A stretch of 11,984 nucleotides of DNA from Armatimonadota bacterium (lineage in GTDB: Bacteria > Armatimonadota > Zipacnadia > Zipacnadales > UBA11051). The stretch's first letter is position 1; the number at the start of each line of letters is the position of its first letter. The notes under the pieces were generated by a model. It was not told the origin of the DNA. It saw only the letters and a list, made by a program, of their open reading frames with translations, and did not search any database. Shown here one piece after another: positions 1 to 7,543 of the stretch. The stretch is from positions 49,197 through 61,180 of the forward strand of contig DPJP01000314.1 of NCBI GenBank assembly GCA_003542955.1. Direction: 5' to 3'. Position numbers and translations under genes: made by a program.

Positions 1-1575
1 AAGCCGCTGGTGCGGCTGTGGGACATCCACCGCTGGGACCCGCTGGCGCCATCGGCCGAGCCCCGGGAAGACAGCCCGGAGGCGGCCGTCGACGTCCGCA
101 TGATGAGCAATGAGTTCCGTGCCGATGTGTTCAACATCACCAATGCCGATGACCGCGAGCACCGCTTCAGGCTCTCAATCGGCGGCCTTCCGGGCGGTGA
201 CAACCCCGACTACATCACCGTGCACGAGGCTCTGACTGTGGGCACGCGACGCTTCACCGAGGTGACGGCCGCACTACCCGAGGCGCGGCAGACCGGTGAC
301 GAGTACGTCGTCACCGTCCCTGCCGGGATGACGCGGCAGGTGTGGTTCACCTTCAACCCGGTTGATGTCGAGCCCGGCGCATACCAGGGCGCCGTCCGGG
401 TCCGCGGCCTCGGGGGAGTTGACCTCCAGGTGCCCGTCTCGCTCCGCATCGACCCGTTCCGCTTCCCCGATGAGACGACGCTGCTGTGCGGCGGGTGGGA
501 GTACACCGACTCCGAGGCCATGTACGGCATCACCCCGCAGAACCGCGACGCCGTCATCAAGCACCTCCAGGAGCGCTATGTGAATGCCCCGTGGGCGACG
601 GGTGCTTCGATGGGCTACGGCGAGTTCGACGGGGAGGGGAACATGACCGTGGAGCCCGATACTGCGCGCTTCGACAACTGGGTCGCGCAGTGGCCGGACG
701 CGAAGATGTACATGGTCTATCGCGCCGTTGGCGCCGCGATCGACGGCTCGGAGATGGGAACGGAGTTGTTCAACAAGAAGGTCGGCGCCTGGGCGCGCTT
801 CTGGTCCGACCACCTGGTTGAGATCGGGCTGCAGCCGAACCAACTTGGTGTGCTCATCTACGACGAGCCGAGCAGGCAGGAGCAGTACGACATCATCACC
901 GCCTGGGCGCGCGCGATGGAAGCGGCGGCGCCGGGGATTGTCACCTGGGTTGACCCCCAGCCACAGGATGATCAGACACCGCGGGAGATGTTCGCCTCCG
1001 TCGACGTGCTCTGCCCCTACCGCCACCCCTTCCTGGCGCGCCCGGACTGGTACCGGCAGCTCTTCTTCGACTTCCAGCAGCAGGGCAAGGAGTTGTGGTT
1101 CTACAATGCCGACGGCCCGGCCCGCACCTTCGACCCCTACTCCTTCTACCTGCTGCAGGAGTGGCATGCATTCAAGATAGGCGCGAAGGGCTCGAACTTC
1201 TGGGCCTTCGGTGATAGTGGGCGGGTCTCGTGCTGGAATGAGTACCCCGCCGCCGGCAACGGGCCGTACTGCCCGAGCTACATCGACGAGACGAGCATCA
1301 CGCCCGCCAAGTACATGGAGGCCATCCGCGAGGGCATCCAGGACTACGAGTACCTGACGATGCTGCAGGCCCGTGTGGTAGAGCTGGAGGGTAACGGCGT
1401 GGGCGGGGATGCAATCGCGCGCGCAAAGGACCTGCTCGCCACCGGCCCGGACCGCGTCATGGCGATGGAACAGGGCGCCAACTACCGCTGGGATCAGCAC
1501 AAAGACCGCTCCGTCGCCGACACCGTGAGGATAGAGATTCTGGACGCGTTGGTGGCGTTGGCGGAACTCGACTGA
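1..1575 (+). CDS. DUF4091 / GH123-like glycoside hydrolase family protein (5' partial)
   Basis: The reading frame is open from base 1, so the true start lies upstream; the GTG at 10 is only the first start codon inside the window. Seen: an N-terminal beta-rich part (about residues 1-150 of the visible protein), ending near a PGAYQGAVRVRG stretch typical of immunoglobulin-like domains, followed by a TIM-barrel-like region. That region has LIYDEPS (a DEP motif), ELWFYNADGP, a W/G-rich stretch (KGSNFWAF), and the C-terminal signature REGIQDYEYL near the 3' end. These match what I know of DUF4091 proteins, which resemble GH123 beta-N-acetylgalactosaminidases. Substrate and activity are not determinable. 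Such proteins are usually secreted, but the signal peptide would lie outside the window. About 130 nt separate it from the secretion cluster, and nothing links it functionally to that cluster. Confidence 0.8.
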   Translation, partial: KPLVRLWDIHRWDPLAPSAEPREDSPEAAVDVRMMSNEFRADVFNITNADDREHRFRLSIGGLPGGDNPDYITVHEALTVGTRRFTEVTAALPEARQTGDEYVVTVPAGMTRQVWFTFNPVDVEPGAYQGAVRVRGLGGVDLQVPVSLRIDPFRFPDETTLLCGGWEYTDSEAMYGITPQNRDAVIKHLQERYVNAPWATGASMGYGEFDGEGNMTVEPDTARFDNWVAQWPDAKMYMVYRAVGAAIDGSEMGTELFNKKVGAWARFWSDHLVEIGLQPNQLGVLIYDEPSRQEQYDIITAWARAMEAAAPGIVTWVDPQPQDDQTPREMFASVDVLCPYRHPFLARPDWYRQLFFDFQQQGKELWFYNADGPARTFDPYSFYLLQEWHAFKIGAKGSNFWAFGDSGRVSCWNEYPAAGNGPYCPSYIDETSITPAKYMEAIREGIQDYEYLTMLQARVVELEGNGVGGDAIARAKDLLATGPDRVMAMEQGANYRWDQHKDRSVADTVRIEILDALVALAELD

Positions 1576-1705
1576 GCGCAGCGGCCATAGTGTCCGCCTG
1601 GTAGCCGACGGCATACGCCGGCGCCGCAAGGTGTGCACGTGCCGGTTGGCGAAATGGTTGTGTGTGTGCAGACGGCCGACGGCCGTCACGGGGGGCGAAT
1701 GTGGT
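1576..1705 (+). other. Leader/intergenic region upstream of fliF, with short hairpin
   Basis: About 130 non-coding bases between the DUF4091 gene and fliF. A perfect 7-bp inverted repeat, GACGGCC/GGCCGTC with a 3-nt loop, lies at 1671-1687. It is followed by a G-run (1690-1695) that could act as a weak ribosome binding site. A GT-rich stretch (gtgtgtgtg) precedes the hairpin. I found no convincing sigma70, sigma54 or sigma28 promoter and no recognisable c-di-GMP riboswitch. A terminator role for the upstream gene is doubtful because no T-tract follows. Confidence 0.4.
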
Positions 1706-2578
1706 ATGTGTTTGTCTCTGATCACCGGTGCCGACGACCGCGGGGGGGCGTACCCGTGCAGTCTCGTGCTGCCGCTCTTCGCGGCCCTGATTGCCGTGGC
1801 GCTCGTGCCCGCGGCCGCGCAGGAGAGCGGCTCGGCGGTTGGGCGTCTCAGCGGGCTTTTCGACCTGAATGCGCCGATGCCCGGCACCGCGGAATACCAG
1901 CTCGCTCAGCGCCGTGAGCGCCTCAGGGCAGCACTCACGGGGATGGACGGCGTCTCGGAAGCCTTCGTCATCATCGGCCCCGGCACTGACGGGGAGACTA
2001 CCATCACGATCCGGGTGCGCCTGGCGGAGAGTGCGGCGGCGTGGTCGCCCCGGATGTCGCAGGCCGTGACCGCGCTCATCAGCCGACTCGAGCCGAGTGT
2101 CCCCGCCGACAACCTCCTGGTCATCGACAGCTCCGGACGCGTCCTGGTGCCCGCGGGCGACCTCCCCGTCGCGGCCGAGGCGCCGGATGGCCCACCACCG
2201 GGGCAGAGCGATTACCACCTCGTGCCCGTGATCGTGGGGGCGGTCCTCGGACTGCTCGTCATCGCCGTGGCCGCATGGTACCTGTTCGCGCCGGGGCGGC
2301 GCGCCGCTCCGACAGCCGCCGCCGAGACCGACCCGTGGGAGTTTCTGGCACAGGCGCGTGCCGATGATCTCAGAGCCGTCTTCTCGCAACGCAGACCGGA
2401 GGTGCTCGGGGCCGTTTTGGCGGCGGCGCAGATTCGCACCGCCGCGCGCATCATGCGCAAGCTGGGCGCCGCCGCGCAGCGGCCCGCTCCGCCGGCCGGA
2501 TCGATGCACCCGGAGGTCGCCGCACTCGTTCGCACCGACCTGCTCGAAGCCCTGGCCGCCGTCGGGCGGGAGCAGTAG
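1706..2578 (+). CDS. fliF: Minimal FliF/SctJ-like ring protein with one RBM and a FliG-like tail
   Basis: Predicted inner-membrane ring protein of the T3S basal body, 290 aa from ATG 1706; an in-frame GTG at 1631 would add 25 residues. Seen: signal peptide or TM at about 20-38 ending PAAAQ; an LFDLNAP stretch like the LFD segment that precedes RBM2 in FliF; one ring-building motif at about 63-147, with MDGVSEAFVI (like FliF DGVxxARV) and NLLVIDSSGRVL (like VTVVDxxGxLL); a second TM at about 172-194; then a cytoplasmic tail. Tail residues 209-253 (DPWEFLAQA ... LGAVLAAAQ ... AARIMRKLG) resemble the start of the FliG middle domain. Known: FliF is usually about 550 aa with three RBMs, and SctJ has two. 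Here RBM1 and RBM3 are absent. The start is uncertain: a 7-G run at 1742-1748 lies inside the signal-peptide region, so a frameshift or a different N-terminus is possible. First gene of the export cluster. Confidence 0.75.
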   Translation: MCLSLITGADDRGGAYPCSLVLPLFAALIAVALVPAAAQESGSAVGRLSGLFDLNAPMPGTAEYQLAQRRERLRAALTGMDGVSEAFVIIGPGTDGETTITIRVRLAESAAAWSPRMSQAVTALISRLEPSVPADNLLVIDSSGRVLVPAGDLPVAAEAPDGPPPGQSDYHLVPVIVGAVLGLLVIAVAAWYLFAPGRRAAPTAAAETDPWEFLAQARADDLRAVFSQRRPEVLGAVLAAAQIRTAARIMRKLGAAAQRPAPPAGSMHPEVAALVRTDLLEALAAVGREQ

Positions 2579-2582
2579 CACC

Positions 2583-2596
2583 GTTGCCCAGGCAAC
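2583..2596 (+). repeat. 14-bp palindrome between fliF and fliH
   Basis: GTTGCCCAGGCAAC is a perfect inverted repeat with 6-bp arms. It lies in the 33-nt gap between the fliF stop and the fliH start and ends 2 nt before the fliH Shine-Dalgarno sequence. It could be a small hairpin modulating fliH translation or processing; no function can be shown. Confidence 0.45.
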
Positions 2597-2611
2597 GCAG
2601 GAGGATGCCCA

Positions 2612-3241
2612 TTGCCGCACGTGCTCAAGGGCGGGACAACACCTGACGGCGAGCCGGTTCGGCCGCTCGGCCGTCTGATGGCCCAGCAGTCCGCACCCGT
2701 GCACCCCGCGCAGACGCGTCCGGAGGCCCGGCCGGCGGCGCCCGACACTGCCTCCGACGACCGGACCGACGCCGAGCGCCACAGGCCCCAGGTGTCTGCC
2801 GACAGCCTCGAGCGCGTGCAGCGTCTTCTTCATGAAGTTGTCACCAGCTTCTCGCGACAGCGTGAGGAACTCCTGGCCCAGCTCAGACCCTCGGTCATCA
2901 GACTGGTCGTCGGGATGGCCAGGCGCATCGTCGGCAGGGAGCTGCGCACCGACCGCGACGCGATCAAGCGCGTCATCGATGAGGCCCTTGCCGAGCTGGG
3001 CCGCTCCGGTCGTGTCGTCGCCCGAGTAGCCCCCGCGGATGCCGAGGCGCTTCGCCAGGCTGCCTCCGACAAGCTCTGGACGCCGCCGACGATGGTCGAA
3101 CTCGAGATCGTTGCCGACCCGGGGGTGGCGCCCGGCGGCTGCGTGCTCGAGAGCGACTACGGACAGGTTGACGCAACCATTGCCACACAACTCGACGAGT
3201 TGACCCGCACGCTGGAACTCGAGGTCAGGCCACAGGACTGA
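2612..3241 (+). CDS. fliH: FliH/SctL-like ATPase regulator (stator) protein
   Basis: Predicted cytoplasmic partner of the FliI ATPase, linking it to the C-ring or sorting platform; 209 aa. The TTG start is chosen because a perfect AGGAGG sits at 2599-2604, 7 nt upstream; the nearer ATG at 2605 is in another frame. Seen: an N-terminal disordered, Pro/Asp-rich part (about 1-65); a helical segment (LHEVVTSFSRQREELL); then the FliH C-terminal pattern IRLVVGMARRIVGRELRTD, DEALAELGRSGRVVARVAP, and EIVADPGVAPGGCVLESDYG near the end. The last matches the family pattern of a conserved 'DpslxpGgcxvet' segment. Its place directly after fliF, where fliG normally intervenes, is notable. Only 6 nt separate its stop from fliI. 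Confidence 0.88.
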   Translation: MPHVLKGGTTPDGEPVRPLGRLMAQQSAPVHPAQTRPEARPAAPDTASDDRTDAERHRPQVSADSLERVQRLLHEVVTSFSRQREELLAQLRPSVIRLVVGMARRIVGRELRTDRDAIKRVIDEALAELGRSGRVVARVAPADAEALRQAASDKLWTPPTMVELEIVADPGVAPGGCVLESDYGQVDATIATQLDELTRTLELEVRPQD

Positions 3242-3247
3242 GCCCGG

Positions 3248-4615
3248 ATGACAACCTCCCAGGACACGAGACGACATCCCCTGGTGGCATGGGCGACGGA
3301 TCGCTTCATGGCGGTCGAGTGCGCGCCCCGCTTCCGGCGTCTCGGCACCGTTCAGGAGATAACCGGGCTGACCATGGTCTCGCAGGGCCCACCGGCTCAG
3401 TTGGGCGAGACGTGCCATGTGAGAACAGCACTGAACTCCGACCCCGTTCTGGCCCAGATAGTGGGCTTCCGCGACGGCCGCGTGCTCCTGCTCTCTCTCG
3501 GCGAGACGCGCGGGATTCAGCCCGGATGCCAGGTCGTGGCCACCGGCGAGCACCTGTCCGTCCCGGTCGGCTCAGAGCTGCTCGGTCGCGTGCTCGACGC
3601 ATTCGGCGCCCCCATCGACGATCTCGGAGCGCTCAACGGGCTGCGGCGGCGACCCGTTCACGCCCACGCCCCGCGCCCCATGGACCGCAGAAGCCTCGCC
3701 GAGCCGATGCTCACCGGCGTCACCGCCATCGACGTGATGCTCACATGCGCCAGGGGCCAGCGTGTCGGCATCTTCTCCGGCAGCGGGGTGGGGAAGAGCA
3801 CGCTGCTGGGGATGATCGCGCGCAACAGCGGCGCCGACGTGAATGTCATCGCTCTGGTGGGCGAACGCGGGCGTGAGGTCGTCGACTTCGTCGAGAACAA
3901 GCTCGGACCGGCGCTCCCGCGCTCCGTCATTGTCGTGGCCACCGCTGACGAGCCGCCCCTCGTCCGCATGCAGGCAGGCTTCGCGGCAACGACCATCGCC
4001 GAGTACTTCCGGGATCAGGGCATGCACGTGATGCTGATGATGGACTCGATCACCCGCATGGCCCGTGCGCAACGGGAGGTCGGCCTGGCCGCCGGCGAAC
4101 TGCCCGCCAACCGCGGCTTCCCGCCCTCCGTCTACGCCATGCTGCCCGCGCTCGTCGAGCGCGCCGGCCCCTCCGCCCAGGGCACCATCACCGGCATGTA
4201 CACCGTTCTCGTCGAGGGCGATGACATGCTCGAACCCATTGCCGACAGCGTCAGGGCCACCCTCGACGGCCACATCGTCCTGTCGAGAGACCTGGCCGAG
4301 CGCAACCAGTACCCGGCGATCAGCATTAACCAGAGCGTCTCACGCTCGATGAACGACATCATTGACGACAGGCACCGGGAACTGGCCGACAAGACACGGC
4401 GCCTGCTGCGCACGTACGCCGACATCGAGGACCTCGTCGCCGTCGGCGCCTACGAGGCGGGGGGAGACCCCTGGGTCGACGCCGCCGTGGCCGTGCACCA
4501 GCGCCTCGAGGGGTTCCTCCGCCAGCGCATCGACGAACACACTGACGGGGCGGCGGCGATCTCCCGGTTGGCCGAGATCATCGCCGTCGCCGACCCTGTC
4601 ATCGGACGCGGGTGA
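3248..4615 (+). CDS. fliI: FliI/SctN flagellar-type T3S ATPase
   Basis: Hexameric F1-beta-like ATPase that unfolds and delivers export substrates; 455 aa, the usual family length. Seen: Walker A GSGVGKST at about 178-185, the conserved LVGERGRE with the putative catalytic Glu near 206, Walker B VMLMMDSITR with Asp near 266, and family stretches such as ANRGFPPSVYA, EGDDMLEPIADSVR and LDGHIVLSRDLAER. These read closest to flagellar FliI. A C-terminal helical domain (TYADIEDLVAVGAYEAG) is present. The ATG at 3248 follows the fliH stop by 6 nt with a weak AGGA about 10 nt upstream, consistent with translational coupling. All catalytic residues I can recognise are intact, so the ATPase should be active. 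Confidence 0.97.
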   Translation: MTTSQDTRRHPLVAWATDRFMAVECAPRFRRLGTVQEITGLTMVSQGPPAQLGETCHVRTALNSDPVLAQIVGFRDGRVLLLSLGETRGIQPGCQVVATGEHLSVPVGSELLGRVLDAFGAPIDDLGALNGLRRRPVHAHAPRPMDRRSLAEPMLTGVTAIDVMLTCARGQRVGIFSGSGVGKSTLLGMIARNSGADVNVIALVGERGREVVDFVENKLGPALPRSVIVVATADEPPLVRMQAGFAATTIAEYFRDQGMHVMLMMDSITRMARAQREVGLAAGELPANRGFPPSVYAMLPALVERAGPSAQGTITGMYTVLVEGDDMLEPIADSVRATLDGHIVLSRDLAERNQYPAISINQSVSRSMNDIIDDRHRELADKTRRLLRTYADIEDLVAVGAYEAGGDPWVDAAVAVHQRLEGFLRQRIDEHTDGAAAISRLAEIIAVADPVIGRG

Positions 4616-4622
4616 AGACGGC

Positions 4623-5060
4623 ATGGATGAGCTGCGGCGGGCCGAGCGGCTGCTGCGCTACTTCTCGCTAGGTCACAAGCGCCTCGAGCGGGAGCGACGC
4701 AGGCACGAGTTGCGACTGCGGCGCGCACGGGCGGAGCAGGCCCGGCTCGCGCTCCGGGTGCGCACCATCGAGGGTCTGGCGGCCGCCGAGACGACCGCCG
4801 CGGCCGCCCGGTGGCGTGGCTGCGCACTCGACAGGATGCGCTCCGACGCCCGCGCTCTCGCCGAGCAGCAGCGGGGAATCCGGGCGGAGTTGCTCGCCAA
4901 CGCCGCTCAGTTGGCAGGCAGCGAGGGACGCCTCAAGGGCGCGCAGAAGCTGTTGGCCGACGCGATGGCCCGCTACAACCGGGGCCTCGCGCGCATCGAG
5001 CAGGCCGAGATTGACCAGCGGGCCTCGCTGCCGCCCATGGGAGAACGGAAGCGAGTATGA
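4623..5060 (+). CDS. fliJ: FliJ/SctO-like coiled-coil stalk protein
   Basis: Predicted central stalk of the export ATPase, connecting FliI to FlhA; 145 aa, the usual FliJ/SctO size. Seen: almost entirely charged helix, rich in Arg, Glu, Leu and Ala (MDELRRAERLLRYF at the N-terminus, then long heptad-like runs), with no TM or signal peptide. FliJ is weakly conserved, so the assignment rests on coiled-coil character, size and position directly after fliI. The ATG at 4623 lies 7 nt past the fliI stop; the frame is open upstream into fliI, but those residues look like shadow. It overlaps fliM by 4 nt (ATGA at 5057-5060). Confidence 0.8.
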   Translation: MDELRRAERLLRYFSLGHKRLERERRRHELRLRRARAEQARLALRVRTIEGLAAAETTAAAARWRGCALDRMRSDARALAEQQRGIRAELLANAAQLAGSEGRLKGAQKLLADAMARYNRGLARIEQAEIDQRASLPPMGERKRV

Positions 5061-5959
5061 GCAGACCGGCGCACGTCCCAGTAGCCCTGCAGATCCCGAG
5101 TGTCGAGGCTCCCGGCCGGCTCGATATCGCGGTGCTCCACGAGTGGGCGCGGCTGCTTGCCACCGAGGGCGTCGCGGAGTCGCTGCGACGGGCGGCGATC
5201 CCAGCCGCGGCCGTTCGCGCCACCGTGGGCGTGCTGCCCGACGCCGGCCACTGGCAGTACCCTGCCGATGCGCTGTGGTTCACAGCCACCGAACCGGACA
5301 GAGAGCTGCTCATCTGCATGCCACCCGCTCTCGCCGGTGGCGTCGTGGCCCGCTGCCTGGGCTATGACGGCGCCTCCGCCCACCCGCTGACCGGCAGCGA
5401 CCGGCGATTGCTCGCGCATTGGCTTCAGTCGCTTGCGGAGCATTTCGCTGAGACCGCCGGTTGGCCCGGACGGGCGCATGTCTCCGTTTTCGACGGCGCT
5501 GAGCCCACGACAGGGGCCCTCTGCGACCAAATGCTGGTGCTGTTCTCGATTTCGCTCAGCGCCGGTGACGAGCACGGCACCGTGCAACTGGCTGCGCCAT
5601 GGCAGCGGCTGCGTCCGGCGGTCGGCAGGCAGGTCGCCGCCGCACACGGGCGCCTGCATATCGCGCCCGAGGCGCTGACTTCCGTCGAGTTTCCACTCCA
5701 GGCGCGCATCCCCGGCGGCACCATCTCCGTCGCCGAGACCTTCGACCTGGCGCCGGGCGACGTGCTCGTGCTCGACAGCGCCCTGCAGGGGGCCGTGGAA
5801 CTGCGCCTTGGGGGGCGATGCCGTGCCGACGGGCAGACCGTTGCAGTCGGGCGCCTCGGGAGCCAGAACGGCAGGTGGGCCGTGCGGATGACCGAACTGC
5901 GGACAGATACCATCATCGGCCGCGACGATACCGGCCGACATACGGGGGACGGCCAATGA
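5057..5959 (+). CDS. fliM: FliM/SctQ-like C-ring protein with C-terminal SpoA domain
   Basis: Predicted C-ring or sorting-platform component, 300 aa. Seen: a divergent middle region resembling the FliM CheC-like domain (for example LTGSDRRLLAHWLQSLAEHF, and a segment with GTVQLAAPWQRLRP like the G-x-hydrophobic-P-w pattern). A clear SpoA/FliMN C-terminal domain follows at about 208-282 (SVEFPLQARIPGG, DLAPGDVLVLDS, WAVRMTEL). The N-terminus (MSRPAHVPVALQIP) shows no LSQxEIDALL-type CheY-binding motif, which flagellar FliM normally has. The C-terminus carries about 18 extra polar residues. Translationally coupled: ATGA overlap with fliJ upstream and with fliN downstream. It could equally be called a SctQ-like protein. 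The SpoA domain is confident; the FliM name less so. Confidence 0.82.
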   Translation: MSRPAHVPVALQIPSVEAPGRLDIAVLHEWARLLATEGVAESLRRAAIPAAAVRATVGVLPDAGHWQYPADALWFTATEPDRELLICMPPALAGGVVARCLGYDGASAHPLTGSDRRLLAHWLQSLAEHFAETAGWPGRAHVSVFDGAEPTTGALCDQMLVLFSISLSAGDEHGTVQLAAPWQRLRPAVGRQVAAAHGRLHIAPEALTSVEFPLQARIPGGTISVAETFDLAPGDVLVLDSALQGAVELRLGGRCRADGQTVAVGRLGSQNGRWAVRMTELRTDTIIGRDDTGRHTGDGQ

Positions 5960-6276
5960 CCCGAGACGCAGACCCAACTCGACCTTCGACGCCGGCGGCC
6001 GACGCAGTGGACGCCCGTCTGAGCCCCGTCGTGCTCGCCGCGCTCGGCGATGTCGCACTGCCGATCGAGGTGCGCGTCGGGAGCACCGCCCTCAGCCTCG
6101 ACGCGCTACTGGCCTGTAGCCCCGGCACTGTCATCGAACTCGATGCCGCCGTCGGTGACCCGGCCGACGTGCTCATCGGCGGTCGGCCCGTGGCCCGCGG
6201 CGAGCTGGTTGCAGTCGGCGACAGGCTCGGCGTCCGCATCACCGAGATCACGACTCCCGGAGCCGCCAATGGGTGA
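5956..6276 (+). CDS. fliN: FliN-like SpoA C-ring protein
   Basis: Predicted FliN, which pairs with FliM and docks FliH/FliI at the export gate; 106 aa. Seen: a short polar N-terminus (about 1-27), then one SpoA domain (about 28-100) with LGDVALPIEVRVGST, SPGTVIELDAAVGDPADV, GGRPVARGELVAVGDRLG and the hallmark GVRITEI near the end, which is nearly the FliN consensus. The start is set by the ATGA overlap with fliM and by a GGGGGA ribosome binding site at 5944-5949, 6 nt upstream. It overlaps fliO by 8 nt. Having separate FliM and FliN genes is the flagellar arrangement. Confidence 0.93.
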   Translation: MTRDADPTRPSTPAADAVDARLSPVVLAALGDVALPIEVRVGSTALSLDALLACSPGTVIELDAAVGDPADVLIGGRPVARGELVAVGDRLGVRITEITTPGAANG

Positions 6277-6700
6277 CAGAAGGCCCGTGTGCTCAATCAT
6301 CATGTGTGTGGCCATCCTGGTGGCCCTCGGTCAGAGCGGCGCAGCGTGGGCCCAGCCGGGAGCCGCCGGGCCAGACCAGTGGTCGCCCGGGTCGGTCGCG
6401 CTCAAGCTCCTCCAGGCGTTCGCGAGCCTCGCCATTGTCATCGCCCTGATCCTGCTGAGCTACTACGCTCTGCGGCGCTTCTCGTGGCCCGCCTCCTCCG
6501 GACCGGTCGAAGGGCCAATGCATGTCATCCAGGCGCTCACCGTCGAGCCCGGGCGGCGGCTCTACCTCGTCAAGGTCGGCTCGAAGGCCTATCTGCTCGC
6601 GTGGAGTGCCGAGGCTGCCACGTTTGTCGCCGAGGTCGACCCGGCCGACATTGCCGCGTCCCAGGCGGAGGCGCCTGTGGGGGATGCACACGATGCGTGA
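6269..6700 (+). CDS. fliO: FliO-like export gate assembly membrane protein
   Basis: Predicted FliO, which helps FliP/R assemble and is typical of flagella rather than injectisomes; 143 aa. Seen: an N-terminal hydrophobic signal-like segment (about 7-28, ending AAWAQ), a TM at about 45-66 followed by the basic YYALRRFSWP, and the FliO C-terminal pattern MHVIQALTVEPGRRLYLVKV then GSKAYLLAWS, an SH3-like fold in known FliO. GGAG at 6259-6262 supports ATG 6269. It overlaps fliN by 8 nt and fliP by 8 nt, so the three are co-translated. Its presence is good evidence that this cluster is of flagellar descent. Confidence 0.88.
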   Translation: MGDRRPVCSIIMCVAILVALGQSGAAWAQPGAAGPDQWSPGSVALKLLQAFASLAIVIALILLSYYALRRFSWPASSGPVEGPMHVIQALTVEPGRRLYLVKVGSKAYLLAWSAEAATFVAEVDPADIAASQAEAPVGDAHDA

Positions 6701-7439
6701 GCAGAGGGGCTGCCGCCGGTCGCGCAGACTGCCCGGCATCCTGCTGGGGCTGTTTGTGGCGCTGCCCGCCGCCGCTCAGGCGCCCGACGCCGGTGGCGTC
6801 GGCGTCAATCTCGGTGGGGGCGAGCCGGGCAGCTACGCGCGCCTGCTGCTGCTGTTCGCCGCCGCTGCGCTCGCGCCGGCGGTGCTCGCCGTCATCACGA
6901 GCTTTGCGCGGATTGCCGTCGTGCTGTTCTTCCTCCGGGCAGGGCTGGGCTCCAACGACATCCCCCCGACGATCGTCGTGATGGGGCTGGCCCTGTTCCT
7001 GACCGTTTTCACTATGGGTCCGCAGATCGACGCGGCCTACGCCCAGGCCATCGCGCCGTACATGGCGGGCGAGATCGAGCTGCCGGCGGCCGCCGAGGCG
7101 TTCGTGGCGCAACTGCGGGGCTACATGGAGGCCCACGCGCGGGATGCCGACCTCGCCGTCTTCGGCGCCTACACGCCCCCTGCCGCCGATGGAACCGTCT
7201 CGATGAAGGCTCTCGTACCGGCATTCGTGCTCAGCGAGCTGCGCGCGGCATTCCTCACCGGCTTCATCATCTACCTGCCGTTCCTGGTCATCGACCTGGT
7301 TGTGGCTGGTACGCTGGCCTCGACCGGATTGCTGGGCCTGCCGGCAACGGCCGTATCGCTGCCGTTCAAGGTCATGCTGTTCGTGATGATTGATGGCTGG
7401 ACGCTGCTCGCCCAGTCACTGCTGGCGACAACGATGTAG
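6693..7439 (+). CDS. fliP: FliP/SctR export gate core protein
   Basis: Core subunit of the FliPQR export pore; 248 aa, normal length. Seen: an arginine-rich N-region and signal peptide ending LPAAAQA (about 1-29); TM1 with VITSFARIAVVLFFLR (the FliP 'SFtRiivVlsfLR' signature); LALFLTVFTMGPQID; a periplasmic domain (about 110-170); then SELRAAFLTGF, PFLVIDLVVAGTLAS and VSLPFKVMLFVMIDGW. The usual PP in the segment before the SLPF motif is PA here. ATG 6693 is preferred over 6684 because a G-run (6679-6683) lies 9 nt upstream of it. Last gene before the lipoprotein interruption; the next canonical gene, fliQ, begins more than 1 kb downstream. Confidence 0.96.
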   Translation: MREQRGCRRSRRLPGILLGLFVALPAAAQAPDAGGVGVNLGGGEPGSYARLLLLFAAAALAPAVLAVITSFARIAVVLFFLRAGLGSNDIPPTIVVMGLALFLTVFTMGPQIDAAYAQAIAPYMAGEIELPAAAEAFVAQLRGYMEAHARDADLAVFGAYTPPAADGTVSMKALVPAFVLSELRAAFLTGFIIYLPFLVIDLVVAGTLASTGLLGLPATAVSLPFKVMLFVMIDGWTLLAQSLLATTM

Positions 7440-7484
7440 GCACGTCGGGCGAGAGGCATCGTGGCCGTTCCCGACAGACGGCGA

Positions 7485-7512
7485 GAGACCCCGTCCATGC
7501 GAACGGGGTCTC
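7485..7512. terminator. Strong hairpin between convergent fliP and lipoprotein genes
   Basis: A perfect 10-bp inverted repeat, GAGACCCCGT/ACGGGGTCTC with an 8-nt loop, lies in the 104-nt gap between the 3' end of fliP (plus) and the 3' end of the minus-strand gene. The position fits a bidirectional transcription terminator. Neither strand has a clear T-tract after the stem, so classic intrinsic termination would be weak; an RNA-end-protecting hairpin is the alternative. I see no other feature in 7440-7543. Confidence 0.65.
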
Positions 7513-7543
7513 GGGGTTGCGACACATATCTCGGACGCCTGGT

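Noticed and set aside
1599..1617. Imperfect inverted repeat just after the DUF4091 stop
   Set aside because: Only about 6 of 7 pairs with a mismatch and no T-tract; too weak to call a terminator.
1576..1705. c-di-GMP riboswitch or intrinsic terminator upstream of fliF
   Set aside because: No match to the GEMM consensus, and the hairpin is not followed by a T-tract.
274..3553. Long minus-strand open frames (274-1887 and 1457-3553)
   Set aside because: They lie antisense to clear DUF4091, fliF and fliH coding, are rich in Arg/Gly/His/Pro low-complexity sequence, and show no recognisable motif; high GC makes such shadow frames expected.
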